A DNA stretch of 37,215 nucleotides from JBHHZI01 sp046757965 (GTDB lineage Bacteria; Acidobacteriota; Polarisedimenticolia; SMYD01), in assembly GCA_046757965.1 (NCBI GenBank), contig JBHHZI010000009.1, positions 1-37,215 on the forward strand. The letters are read 5' to 3'. A model generated the notes under the pieces. The model worked only from the letters and a program-made list of their open reading frames with translations, did no database searches and was not told the DNA's origin. The translations under genes and the position numbers were made by a program. The first letter of the stretch is position 1. Each line of letters starts with the position of its first letter. Positions 17,873 through 26,223 of the stretch are shown here, one piece after another.

Positions 17873-18896
17873 TAGGCACGTCGTTGCGAGCCGGCGGCAA
17901 ATGAACGGCGGTCGAGTCATGTCCTGGGTCTCGGTTCTCGTGCTGATCGCGGCCGCGGGTTCGTCGCTGACCGCTGCACCCGATCTCGACGTCTCCGACA
18001 CCATCGGTCGGCCGGCGTATCACGTGCGCATTCTGCGGGCACGCCTTGCCGGGGGATTCCCTGGCTCGGCCCTGTTCCGGCCGGACGAGGTCCTCATTCC
18101 GTCGAACGATACCGGTTTCTGGGGCCAGCCGGACCAGATCGAGTCGTTGCGCAAGGCTCTGGGCGCAACCACCATCGAGACCACCCCCGGGCTGGTGACG
18201 CGCAGCGGCGAGGCGCCTGCCGGCGGACCGTACCGGTTTCGCACGACGCTCGGCACCGAGGTCGTCGACATGACCTTTCTTGGTGAGCCCCTGGGAGACG
18301 GCTGGCACCGGATATCGATCGAGGCGACCGACACGTCCGGCGAGGAGCTGCTACACGCCGTCATCCGGGTCGAGTCACCGGCAACCGTCGCCCTGTTTGC
18401 GCCGCTTCCCGATGGAGAGACCGGGATGATTCTGGCCGTGACGCCCCTCTCGCGTCTCCCGGCCGCGGGAGACGGCTCCGAGGCCGGCACGACGGAGCGG
18501 GACGGCGGTCGCGTCCATGGTGACGAGGCGCCGTGGGAAACGTTCGAGACCGACCGGACCGTCCGCATCGCGGGAGTGGACGGGATCACCAACCCCGAAC
18601 GGGTGACGAGTGTGATCCCGGTCTATCCCAAGTCCGCCCGGCAAGCCGGCCTCGCCGGCAAGGTGTTTCTCGAGGTGGTGATCGGGGTGGACGGCAGCGT
18701 CTCTCACGTCGTCGTCCTCAGCATGACCGAGGAGGCGGAGTGGCTGGCCGGCGCGGCGGTCGAGGCGGTGCGCCAGTGGCGTTACCGGCCGGCCACGACG
18801 GCGAATGGCCAGCACCCGGTACCGGTCCTGTTCAACATCGTCATGACGTTCACGCTGAACGACGATGGCGAGGACGCTGCCGGCGATCAGTCCTGA
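17862..18896 (+). CDS. Secreted protein with TonB C-terminal domain
   Basis: 344 aa. AGGGGAG at 17848-17854, seven bases ahead, supports the ATG at 17862; a second Met at residue 20 is an alternative. A signal or anchor segment lies at 20-38. The C-terminal TonB-like domain covers 253-332: PVYPKSARQAGLAGKVFLEV, IGVDGSV and AVRQWRYRPA. The Pro/Lys-rich linker of true TonB proteins is missing; residues 45-200 are a beta-rich domain of unknown type. Such 'energy transducer' paralogues are common in Acidobacteriota and may not power any receptor. It lies last in the sigma/anti-sigma unit, so it may be a direct target of that sigma factor. It ends 8 bp from the convergent DUF885 gene. Confidence 0.88.
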   Translation: MFDDRHVVASRRQMNGGRVMSWVSVLVLIAAAGSSLTAAPDLDVSDTIGRPAYHVRILRARLAGGFPGSALFRPDEVLIPSNDTGFWGQPDQIESLRKALGATTIETTPGLVTRSGEAPAGGPYRFRTTLGTEVVDMTFLGEPLGDGWHRISIEATDTSGEELLHAVIRVESPATVALFAPLPDGETGMILAVTPLSRLPAAGDGSEAGTTERDGGRVHGDEAPWETFETDRTVRIAGVDGITNPERVTSVIPVYPKSARQAGLAGKVFLEVVIGVDGSVSHVVVLSMTEEAEWLAGAAVEAVRQWRYRPATTANGQHPVPVLFNIVMTFTLNDDGEDAAGDQS

Positions 18897-18904
18897 CACG
18901 CCGC

Positions 18905-20776
18905 CTATTGCTGCGGTGATTCCTGGGCGGCGATCCAGGCTTCGATTTGCTCTTCCAGGACCGTGAGAGGCACCGCGCCGGAGAGCAGGACGGCGTCGTG
19001 GAAGGAGCGGATATCGAAGCGCTCGCCCAGGGTGGCCTCGGCGCGAGCGCGCAGCTCTCGGATCTTCAGCTCGCCGAGCTTGTATGACAGCGCCTGGGCC
19101 GGCCAGGAGATGTAGCGGTCGGTCTCGGTGGTGATCTCGTGCAGCGACAGCGCCGTGTTCGCGGCGAGAAAGTCGATGGCCTGCTGGCGGCTCCAGCCGA
19201 GCGCGTGCAGACCGGTGTCGACCACCAGACGGCAGGCGCGCCACATCTCGTAGGTCAGGCGGCCGAAGTTGCTGTACGGGTCGGTGTAGAACCCCGCTTC
19301 CAGCCCGAGCCGTTCGGAGTACAGGCCCCACCCTTCACCGAAGGCGGAGATGTAGGAGAAGCGCCGAAACGGCGGCAGGTTCTCGATCTCGTTGTTGAGC
19401 GATACCTGCAGGTGGTGGCCCGGCACGGACTCGTGCAGCGTCAGCGCCTCCAGCGTGTAGAGGGGGCGCTGCGCCAAGGATGTGGTGTTGACCCAGTAGG
19501 TGCCGGGCCGGGTGCTGCCCTGGGGAGCGTTGACGTAACGGCCCGCCGTGTACTTGGGAGCGATGGCGGCGGGCACCGGAGCGACGGTGTAGGGCAGGCG
19601 GGGCAGTGTGCGGAACAGGGCGGGCAGCTTGCCGTCCATCCGCTTGGCGATCCAGGCGGCGTCCTTGAGGAGTTCCTCCGGGGTTTTCGCATAGAACCGC
19701 GGGTCGGTGCGCAGGAAGGCCAGAAAGGCGGCGAAGTCACCATCGAAGCCCACCTCCTCGATCACCGCATCCATCTCGGCGCGAATGCGCGCCACCTCCT
19801 GCTGCCCGATGGCGTGGATCTCCTCCGGACTCAGGTCGAGGGTGGTGAAGTGCCGGATCTGCTGCTGGTAATAGGCCCGGCCGTCGGGCAGGTCCGAGGC
19901 CCCGATGGTGGAGCGGCAGGCCGGCATGTAGTCGTGGACCAGAAAGTCGAGAAAACGGCGATATCCAGCCACCGCCCCGTTCATCACGGCTTCCCGTCCT
20001 TCCTTCACCAGGCGCGCCCGCGGCGCGGTGGGGACGGTGAGCGGAAACGAGGTGAACGGGGCGAAGAAGACACTGTCGGACACATCCTCCACCACGTGAG
20101 CCGAGACGGTGCTGTCGAGTCCGTTCATGACCGCGCGTGGCAGCGTCATGCCGCGCGCCATGCCCAGGCGCATGTTCGCGATCTGCGCGTCGACGTGTGT
20201 GGGGAATGCCAGCAGGCGAGCGATGTAGTGCTCGTAATCGGCCACGGTGGCCAGCGGGACCTCCTCGGGCAGGCGGGCAAAGGCGGTCTGGAAACCGGAG
20301 TCGGCATTGAGGGGAATCTGCCAGGCGCCGAATTCCACGTCGGCAACGGCATCGTTGACTTGCCCGCGAAAGATGTCGGCCGAGATCTGATCCGTGCGTG
20401 TCAGCTCGGTCCTGTCGATGCGCCCGAGGCGGCCGAGGATGTCGCGCCAGAAGGTCGCCCGCCGTGTCTGGTCGGCGGCGGAGACCGCCGGCAACCGGTC
20501 GTCATATTCGTGACGTCCCACCGAGGTGGCCAGCAGGGGGTCTTCCTCCAGTCGAAACTCCCATTCCTCGTCGAACAAGCGATGCAACCGGGTTGTGGCG
20601 TCCTCGGCGAAGGCGCGCGCCACCTCGCTGCCGCTGCCTGCGCCTTCCGCACAGGCGGCGGCCAGGGCCGCCAGCAGAAGACCCGTCACCGGCCATGCCG
20701 GATGCCGGAGGGCAGAAAGCGGGGCGCGCCGGCCGCGCCGGCGAGATCTCGGGAACAGGTGGCAAGCTCGCGTCAT
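18905..20776 (-). CDS. DUF885-family lipoprotein
   Basis: 623 aa, a full-length member of the DUF885 group, which looks like a zinc metallopeptidase family. The signature L-H-E-S-V-P-G-H-H is at about 447-455 (H448, E449, H454, H455), followed by FGEGWGLYSERLG, the usual second motif. The start at 20776 is preferred because GGAGA lies at a good distance upstream. It also gives a lipoprotein signal: basic N-terminus, hydrophobic TGLLLAALAAAC, with C42 as the lipid-attached Cys. The frame is open for another 34 codons upstream. The lipoprotein probably sits at the periplasmic face of a membrane. The substrate is not known; peptides are likely by analogy. Confidence 0.92.
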   Translation of the reverse strand: MTRACHLFPRSRRRGRRAPLSALRHPAWPVTGLLLAALAAACAEGAGSGSEVARAFAEDATTRLHRLFDEEWEFRLEEDPLLATSVGRHEYDDRLPAVSAADQTRRATFWRDILGRLGRIDRTELTRTDQISADIFRGQVNDAVADVEFGAWQIPLNADSGFQTAFARLPEEVPLATVADYEHYIARLLAFPTHVDAQIANMRLGMARGMTLPRAVMNGLDSTVSAHVVEDVSDSVFFAPFTSFPLTVPTAPRARLVKEGREAVMNGAVAGYRRFLDFLVHDYMPACRSTIGASDLPDGRAYYQQQIRHFTTLDLSPEEIHAIGQQEVARIRAEMDAVIEEVGFDGDFAAFLAFLRTDPRFYAKTPEELLKDAAWIAKRMDGKLPALFRTLPRLPYTVAPVPAAIAPKYTAGRYVNAPQGSTRPGTYWVNTTSLAQRPLYTLEALTLHESVPGHHLQVSLNNEIENLPPFRRFSYISAFGEGWGLYSERLGLEAGFYTDPYSNFGRLTYEMWRACRLVVDTGLHALGWSRQQAIDFLAANTALSLHEITTETDRYISWPAQALSYKLGELKIRELRARAEATLGERFDIRSFHDAVLLSGAVPLTVLEEQIEAWIAAQESPQQ

Positions 20777-21122
20777 GATCAAGTCTCCAACCGCCGGATG
20801 CCGGCGCGGAGTCGCCGCGCGGTGGCCTCCGCTCACCGGCCTGCCGGGCAACGGCCACCGGGCGACGCCCCTGGTCAACAGCCCACCGGGCGATGGCCTG
20901 TCGCGCCATCACTCTGGCTGGTGGCCGGATGTCTGACCGTCAGCAGCACCTGCACGGGACCCCTCATCCAGTCGTGTCGAAAAGCGCAGCATACCATGGG
21001 GTCCGGTCTCTCTTGGGGACCGGTCTGCACCGCATCCGCGGCCCGTGTGAGCATGTGAGAGGTGATATTCTGACTGCTTGCCATCCTCACGCGGGTGGGT
21101 GAGCCGCCATGAAGAAGACAGC
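20777..21122. other. Intergenic region between divergent DUF885 and HTH-EIIA genes
   Basis: 346 bp with no gene I can support. It must hold both promoters. A -10-like TATTCT is at 21066-21071 on the plus strand, without a good -35. The clearest structure is the inverted repeat at 21003-21023, listed separately. Confidence 0.45.
21003..21023. repeat. Inverted repeat in divergent promoter region (possible operator)
   Basis: CCGGTCTC-TCTTG-GGGACCGG: an 8-bp stem with one G-U type pair and a 5-nt loop. It lies about 120 bp before the HTH-EIIA start, whose N-terminal HTH could bind here. No T-tract follows. Confidence 0.35.
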
Positions 21123-21797
21123 ATGTTTCTGACCGTGGCCGAGGCGGCACAGCGCCTGGGCGTCCCGGAAGCGACCGTCAGACGATGGCTCCGCCAGGGG
21201 AAACTCCCCGCCAGGGTAATGTCCGGCGATTTCAGCGAGGCGGTGGGTCGCCTGGAGAAGTGGGCCGCCGACCACCATCTCATCATCCACCAGGCCCGGC
21301 CGACCGGGACGTTGGTCGAGCCACCGCCGCCCGATCTTGGTGAGGCGCTCGAACGAGGCGGTCTCGTGTCGCGCCTCGGTGGTTCCGACGTGCGGACGGT
21401 TCTCGAGGGCGCCGTCGCTCATCTGCCGTTACCACCGGGAGTTGCGCGAACTCAGGTCCTCGAGCGCATCCTGCGGCGGGAGGCCATGGCCTCCACCGGC
21501 ATCGGCCGCGGTGTCGCCATCCCGCATCCGCGCTCGCCGGTCGGCGATGGCAGCTATCCGGCGGTCATCACCGCCTGTCTGCTGACCGAGGCCGTCGACT
21601 TCGCGGCCGTCGATGGCCAGAAGGTCTTCGCCCTGTTCGTCATGCTCAGCCCCACGGTGACCCAGCATCTGGAACTGCTGTCCCAGATCTCCTGTTGCCT
21701 GAGGGACGATCGGTTCATCACCTCCCTGGGCACCTGCCGAGAAGTTGGTGACCTGTGCGACCTTGCCCGAGACGCGCGTCCGTGTCCAGCGGAATGA
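21123..21797 (+). CDS. HTH-fused EIIA(Ntr)-like PTS protein
   Basis: 224 aa, two parts. Residues 1-30 are an excisionase/MerR-type winged HTH (FLTVAEAAQRLGVPEATVRRW, with LRQGKLPA after it). Residues about 70-215 are a PTS EIIA type-2 domain like PtsN. Its phosphorylation site is H135 in GIGRGVAIPHPR. EIIA(Ntr) proteins sense the nitrogen-PTS phosphorylation state; in Escherichia coli the unphosphorylated form binds the K+ regulator TrkA (known). Here the gene heads an operon with a ClC transporter, and a convergent K+-uptake operon lies close by. Control of ion transport is thus a fair inference. Start at 21123 because the HTH begins at once; GTG 21099 and TTG 21078 are in frame. No EI or HPr gene is in the window. 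Confidence 0.9.
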   Translation: MFLTVAEAAQRLGVPEATVRRWLRQGKLPARVMSGDFSEAVGRLEKWAADHHLIIHQARPTGTLVEPPPPDLGEALERGGLVSRLGGSDVRTVLEGAVAHLPLPPGVARTQVLERILRREAMASTGIGRGVAIPHPRSPVGDGSYPAVITACLLTEAVDFAAVDGQKVFALFVMLSPTVTQHLELLSQISCCLRDDRFITSLGTCREVGDLCDLARDARPCPAE

Positions 21798-21816
21798 CGC
21801 CGAGAGCGATCGAACA

Positions 21817-23526
21817 ATGAGCTTCTTCTCTGCCGGCCGGGCTGCACGAGATCTCGACGAGCGCTTCCGCCTCATCCTGGTGGGCTCGCTGGTCGGCGCC
21901 TTCAGCGGCGGTGCCGCGGTGGCGCTGACGCGCGGTCTGGCGGCCGGGTCGGCGCTGCTGGCGCCGGCGCGCCGGAGTCCGGCGGCCTTTCTCCTGCCGA
22001 TGGCCGGAGCCGGGCTGGCGGTGATCGTGCTACGGACCGTCTTCCGGGAAGGTGGTGGCCACGGCGTGCCGGAGGTCATCTATGCCATCTCGCGCCGGGG
22101 CGGACTGCTCCGCCTGCGGTCGGCGTTTTCCCGGCTGATCAGCAGCTTGCTGACCATCATCTCGGGTGGGTCCGCCGGCCCGGAGGCGCCGATCGTCATC
22201 AGTGGTTCGAGCCTGGGCTCGAACATCGCCACCTGGTTCGGTCTCAACGACCGGCAGCGCTACGTCATCGTCGGCTGCGGCGGTGCCGGCGCCATCTCGG
22301 CCATCTTCAACGCGCCGATGGCCGGCATCGCGTTCACCCTGGAGGCCATTCTCGGGGAATGGACGCCGGTTCACCTGGTGCCCATCGCCATGGCGTCGGT
22401 GGTGGCCACCGAGGTCAGCCGTCTCCTGCAGGGGAACCAGATTCCGTTCAGCCACGGCCACATGGAGGCCGGCCTGGGCGATCTGGCGGCCTCCCTCGGG
22501 CTGGCGCTCCTGGCCGCGGCCGGCACGGTGGCACTGATGCGCGGTCTGCGGCTGATGAGCGGAGCGTCGTGTCGCTTCATCGGCTCACCGGTGGCGCGGG
22601 CGGCGACCGGCGGTGTGGCGGTCGGCGTGCTGGCCATCTTCTGTCCCCAGGTGATGGGTGAGGGGTATGAGTTCGTGCGTGATGCCATTCACGGCACGGC
22701 CGGGGCCGGGCTGTGGATGGTGGGCGTGCTCACCGTCGCCAAGATCGTCGCCACCTGCCTGACCATCGGCACCGGTGGCTCGGGGGGAATCTTCGCCCCC
22801 TGTCTGGTCATCGGCAGCTTCGGCGGTGTGTTCTACGCGCGTCTTCTCCAGTGGGTGGGATGGCCGATGGCGGCCGGAGGCGAGAGCCTGTTCGCGTTGC
22901 TGGGCATGGCCGGCATGCTCAGCGGTGTCCTGCAGGCGCCGCTCACCGGCATCCTGCTGATCCTGGAGATCACCGGCAGCTACAACCTGGCCCTCCCGGT
23001 GGTGCTGGTCGCCGTGCTCACCGCCACGCTCAGCCAGCGGCTCGAGCCGCATTCGATCTATCACCGGGAACTGATCGAACGGGATGCCCTGCTGCGCCCG
23101 GGCACCGACGCCCGGGTGCTGGCCGACATGAACCTGGACGAGTTCGTCGAAGATCAGCAGGTGATGCTGCATCCGGAGCAGACGCTGCGCGATGTGGTGA
23201 GACACACCCTCGAGACCCAGCAGACCATCTACCCGGTGGTGGACCCCGACACGCAGGCCTATCTCGGCCTCGTCGACACCAATGTTCTGCGCTCTCATCT
23301 GTTCGATCCGGCCCTCCATGCCACGGTGCTCGTCGAGCAGATCATGCTCCGCTCGGTCCGACCCCTGTCGCCCCGGATGGACCTCATCGACGTGATGGAC
23401 CGCTTCGAGATCGAGGGCCTCACCTGTCTTCCGGTCGTGCACCATGGCGTCTGCCTGGGCATGATCCCGAAACTTCGTATCCTGGAGCAGTACCGTAGAG
23501 AACTGATCCTGCAGGAGAACCGATGA
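21817..23526 (+). CDS. ClC-family anion channel/antiporter with CBS pair
   Basis: 569-aa inner-membrane protein. The membrane part runs to about 430. ClC signatures: G-H-G-V-P (81-85; GSGIP in E. coli ClC), G-P-E-A-P (121-125; usual GREGP), with the gating glutamate at E123, and GGSGGIFAP, the third filter motif. Thus the filter Ser of the first motif is His and the Arg of the second is Pro, so anion choice may differ from chloride; the gating Glu suggests proton exchange or gating is kept. Residues about 435-565 hold two CBS domains, which in this family bind nucleotides and control gating. The gene starts 19 bp after the EIIA gene and its TGA overlaps the next ATG by 4 bp (ATGA). Confidence 0.95.
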   Translation: MSFFSAGRAARDLDERFRLILVGSLVGAFSGGAAVALTRGLAAGSALLAPARRSPAAFLLPMAGAGLAVIVLRTVFREGGGHGVPEVIYAISRRGGLLRLRSAFSRLISSLLTIISGGSAGPEAPIVISGSSLGSNIATWFGLNDRQRYVIVGCGGAGAISAIFNAPMAGIAFTLEAILGEWTPVHLVPIAMASVVATEVSRLLQGNQIPFSHGHMEAGLGDLAASLGLALLAAAGTVALMRGLRLMSGASCRFIGSPVARAATGGVAVGVLAIFCPQVMGEGYEFVRDAIHGTAGAGLWMVGVLTVAKIVATCLTIGTGGSGGIFAPCLVIGSFGGVFYARLLQWVGWPMAAGGESLFALLGMAGMLSGVLQAPLTGILLILEITGSYNLALPVVLVAVLTATLSQRLEPHSIYHRELIERDALLRPGTDARVLADMNLDEFVEDQQVMLHPEQTLRDVVRHTLETQQTIYPVVDPDTQAYLGLVDTNVLRSHLFDPALHATVLVEQIMLRSVRPLSPRMDLIDVMDRFEIEGLTCLPVVHHGVCLGMIPKLRILEQYRRELILQENR

Positions 23527-24368
23527 CGAAAAACGCGAGGAATTCCATCAACCGCCAGATGCTTCACGTGTTCCGCAACACGCCCTTCGGCCGGGAGACG
23601 CTGCTCCAGTCCATCCACTACTGCCAGCAGGCGTCCCTGGAGCTGAGCGTCTACATCCCGACCCGCCCACAGTTTCTCATGTACTTCGACAACGCCATCT
23701 CGACCGTCGATCTGGATCGGTCCTATGTCCGCGCGCCCGAGACCGCCGCCGAGCATGCGGAGGAGATCCTCGCCGGTTCCGGCGTGCCCCATCAGATCTT
23801 CGAGCCGACGGACTTCACGGCGCCCACGTTGCCCGAGGTGCCGACGAATTTCTCCGTCATGTGCTGCCCGCGATCGATCAGCAACGTGTCGACACGCATC
23901 GGTCTGGGCTACATCGGGCCGCGCGTGCGACAGATCGCGCAGAATGCCGCCTTCCCGGTGCTGTTGCCGTCGGCGGTCTTCAAGCCCTGGCGCCGGGTGG
24001 CCTGCTTCTTCGGCGGCTCGGCCCATGGCCAGCGCGCCGTCCGGTACGCGCTCTGGCTGGGTCGCACGGCGGACGCCGAGGTCCGGATCTTCACACAGCC
24101 GGAGCGCCGCCCGCGCGTCGACATGCGCGCCGCCCTCGAGGTCACCGGGGCCGATCCGGCCACCTGGACACTGTTCGACCCGGGAGATCTCCGCGAGAAT
24201 CTCTACGCCGTGCCGCACGATGCGCTGGTCGTGGTCGGGGCCTATGGCCAGGGGCTGACGCGGGAGTTGCTCTTCGGCAGCAAGGTCGAGGTGATCCAGA
24301 CCGTCCTGCCCAACCCGATCGTCATCGTCGGGCCGCGGTGCGATCCGGAGGTCCTGACGGTTTCCTGA
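23523..24368 (+). CDS. Tandem universal-stress-protein (Usp) homologue
   Basis: 281 aa, two Usp-type halves. The second half (about 155-275) is better kept: RRVACFFGGSAHGQRAVRYA, then VVVGAYGQG and ELLFGSK, close to the ATP-binding G-x2-G-x9-G-S pattern. The N-terminal half (about 12-150) lacks that motif. Such proteins are cytoplasmic and often pair with ion transporters. ATGA overlap with the ClC gene means coupled translation, and a link to ClC gating is inference. The last 47 bp overlap the 3' end of the convergent HAMP-PAS gene. Confidence 0.9.
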   Translation: MTKNARNSINRQMLHVFRNTPFGRETLLQSIHYCQQASLELSVYIPTRPQFLMYFDNAISTVDLDRSYVRAPETAAEHAEEILAGSGVPHQIFEPTDFTAPTLPEVPTNFSVMCCPRSISNVSTRIGLGYIGPRVRQIAQNAAFPVLLPSAVFKPWRRVACFFGGSAHGQRAVRYALWLGRTADAEVRIFTQPERRPRVDMRAALEVTGADPATWTLFDPGDLRENLYAVPHDALVVVGAYGQGLTRELLFGSKVEVIQTVLPNPIVIVGPRCDPEVLTVS

Positions 24369-25491
24369 ACACGACCAGATACTGGAGGGTGCGGAGATCC
24401 TGGTCCCGCATCACCTCCACCGACAGGGTGAACGGCCGCGGGGCACCCTCTGCATCCGGCAGGGAGGTCGCCACGATGGCCTGCGGGTCGCCGGCTGCCA
24501 CTGCGGCCGAGAGCGATTCGTCGACCGCCGGTCCGAGCGCCGCGGCGGCGGTCTCACCCACCACCCGGGCGGCACGGTCGCCCACCAGGGTCTCGACGCC
24601 GCGGCTGGCGAGCACGATGCGGCGGTCGCGGTCCAGAACGAGAATCGGAACATCCAGTTGCCGGAGGAGATGTCGGGAGCGGACCTCCAGGAGGCGGATG
24701 CGATCCCGCTGCAGCCGGTCGGCCTCGCGGGTGCGGGCCAGCACCGCTGTGAGCCCCTCGGCCAGCCGGCGCGTTTCATCGTCGGGGAAGTCGGCCGGCA
24801 GGAGCCGGTCCTCATCGCCCCGGGCGATGCGGCGCACCATGACACGCAGCCGGGTCAACGGCGCGGCGATGCGGGCGGGCAACCAGATCATGAGAGCGAT
24901 CTGGAGCAGGATCCCCACGACCAGGAGAGTGACGAGGTTGCGCAGGCTGGTCTGGGTGAGGCTGGTGACCTGTTCCCGGTCCGCCTCCAGGCGGTCCCAG
25001 CTCCGTTCGGCGAGGCGGTGCAGGTCCGCTTCCAGCTCGGCCCCTGCCGCGTCGAGGTCGCCGGGCAGCGCCTGATCCGCGACCCCAACCCCCGGATCGG
25101 GCGGCGGGCGATCCAGCCGTGCGGCGTACACGGTCAGGGCCCGCCCGATGGCGGCCAGCCGGGGGCGGATCCGATCCGAGAAGGCCAGGCCACGCTTGCA
25201 CGCCGCGGCGGCGGCCATTGCTGCCGCCTGCGCGTCGTGCGCCACCGAGGGGTCATCCGTGTAGGCGGCGAGCCGGGCCAGCATCCGGGCCTGCGATACG
25301 TTGGCCTGGATCTCCTCGACCAGCCTCAGTTCCACCGCGTCGACCTCGGTCACCACCTGGAGACGGGAGACGATGGTCGTGTAGGTGCCGACCGCCAGGG
25401 CCATCACGCCGACCATCAGCGTCGCCGACAGGGCCAGGCCGAGGGCGATGCGCACGCGCATCGTCCAGGGTCCGTGGAAGATGCCGATCAA
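24322..25491 (-). CDS. Two-TM HAMP-PAS sensor without output domain
   Basis: 389 aa. TM1 about 15-36; a helical periplasmic part 37-183; TM2 about 184-205; HAMP about 205-258; PAS-like about 275-378 (VPILVLDRDRRIVLASRGVE). The build is that of a chemoreceptor-like or histidine-kinase sensor. However, the protein stops after the PAS: no HisKA, HATPase, GGDEF or methyl-accepting domain. The TTG at 25491 overlaps the TGA of the KtrA gene (TTGA) and has AAGGAG about 11 bases ahead; the ATG at residue 11 (25461) is the alternative. As third gene of the K+-uptake operon it may sense turgor, ions or redox and act by protein contact; this is inference. Confidence 0.88.
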   Translation of the reverse strand: MIGIFHGPWTMRVRIALGLALSATLMVGVMALAVGTYTTIVSRLQVVTEVDAVELRLVEEIQANVSQARMLARLAAYTDDPSVAHDAQAAAMAAAAACKRGLAFSDRIRPRLAAIGRALTVYAARLDRPPPDPGVGVADQALPGDLDAAGAELEADLHRLAERSWDRLEADREQVTSLTQTSLRNLVTLLVVGILLQIALMIWLPARIAAPLTRLRVMVRRIARGDEDRLLPADFPDDETRRLAEGLTAVLARTREADRLQRDRIRLLEVRSRHLLRQLDVPILVLDRDRRIVLASRGVETLVGDRAARVVGETAAAALGPAVDESLSAAVAAGDPQAIVATSLPDAEGAPRPFTLSVEVMRDQDLRTLQYLVVFRKPSGPPDRTAARR

Positions 25492-26195
25492 TGGTTGGAC
25501 GTCTCCTTGTCGCCGGATCCGAACGCCTGCAGCGCGTCGTCGTGGCCGACGGCCAGGAGCCGGTCGTATTCGCCGATGGTCGCATCGGGATCCGGTGTGT
25601 TGTCGATCTCCTCGACGAAGTCGATGTCCCCGGACTCGGTGATCTCCTTCCGGCGGCGCCGGATGGCCACCACGTTGACGCCGTAGCGACGGCGCGCGTC
25701 GATCTCGCGGAGGGCCTTGCCGATGAATTCCTCGCGCGGAATGATCTCGGCGAGGGAATGACCGGAGGCCAGAGGGATGCGCTCGGTGATCTCCGGGGCC
25801 AGGAGGGAGCCCGCAAGCTGGGCGCCCAGCTCGCGCTCGACGCTGACCACGCGGTCGGCGCCCACCGCGTTGAGAACGTCCTCGTGCAGATCCGAGATGG
25901 AGCGGGCGATGATCTGGGGCACGCCGAGACGACGCAGGATGACCGTGGTCAGGATGCTGGCCTCCAGCCGCACGCCATGGGCCACGATGGCGACATCCAC
26001 CTCCTCGAGTCCGGCCTCGCGCATGGCCCGCTCGTCGGTGGAGTTCATGCGCAATGCCTGACTGACGTCGTTCTTGATCCCCTCGATGATCTCTTCATCC
26101 TGATCGATGGCGATCACCTCGGCGCCGCCCCCGGCCAGGGAAACCGCCACGGCTCGCCCGAACGCTCCGAGACCGAGCACCGCAAAGATCTTCAT
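25488..26195 (-). CDS. ktrA: KtrA/TrkA-type K+ channel regulator (RCK)
   Basis: 235-aa cytoplasmic gating subunit for the neighbouring KtrB-like channel. Residues 1-125 are the RCK_N Rossmann domain: nucleotide loop G-L-G-A-F-G (8-13) and the acidic end of strand 2 (VIAIDQD, D31). Residues about 135-215 are RCK_C (LAPEITERIPLASGHSLAEI), a site that in some homologues binds c-di-AMP (known family trait, not proven here). A single RCK pair of this length fits KtrA better than the double-length TrkA. AGGAGA precedes the ATG well. The gene lies 28 bp after the membrane subunit. Confidence 0.93.
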   Translation of the reverse strand: MKIFAVLGLGAFGRAVAVSLAGGGAEVIAIDQDEEIIEGIKNDVSQALRMNSTDERAMREAGLEEVDVAIVAHGVRLEASILTTVILRRLGVPQIIARSISDLHEDVLNAVGADRVVSVERELGAQLAGSLLAPEITERIPLASGHSLAEIIPREEFIGKALREIDARRRYGVNVVAIRRRRKEITESGDIDFVEEIDNTPDPDATIGEYDRLLAVGHDDALQAFGSGDKETSNH

Positions 26196-26223
26196 CGGTT
26201 CTCTCTCCTGGGTGACGACCGTC

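Noticed and set aside
19139..21058. Plus-strand ORF opposite the DUF885 gene (639 codons)
   Set aside because: Antisense to HESVPGHH and the lipobox; low-information protein.
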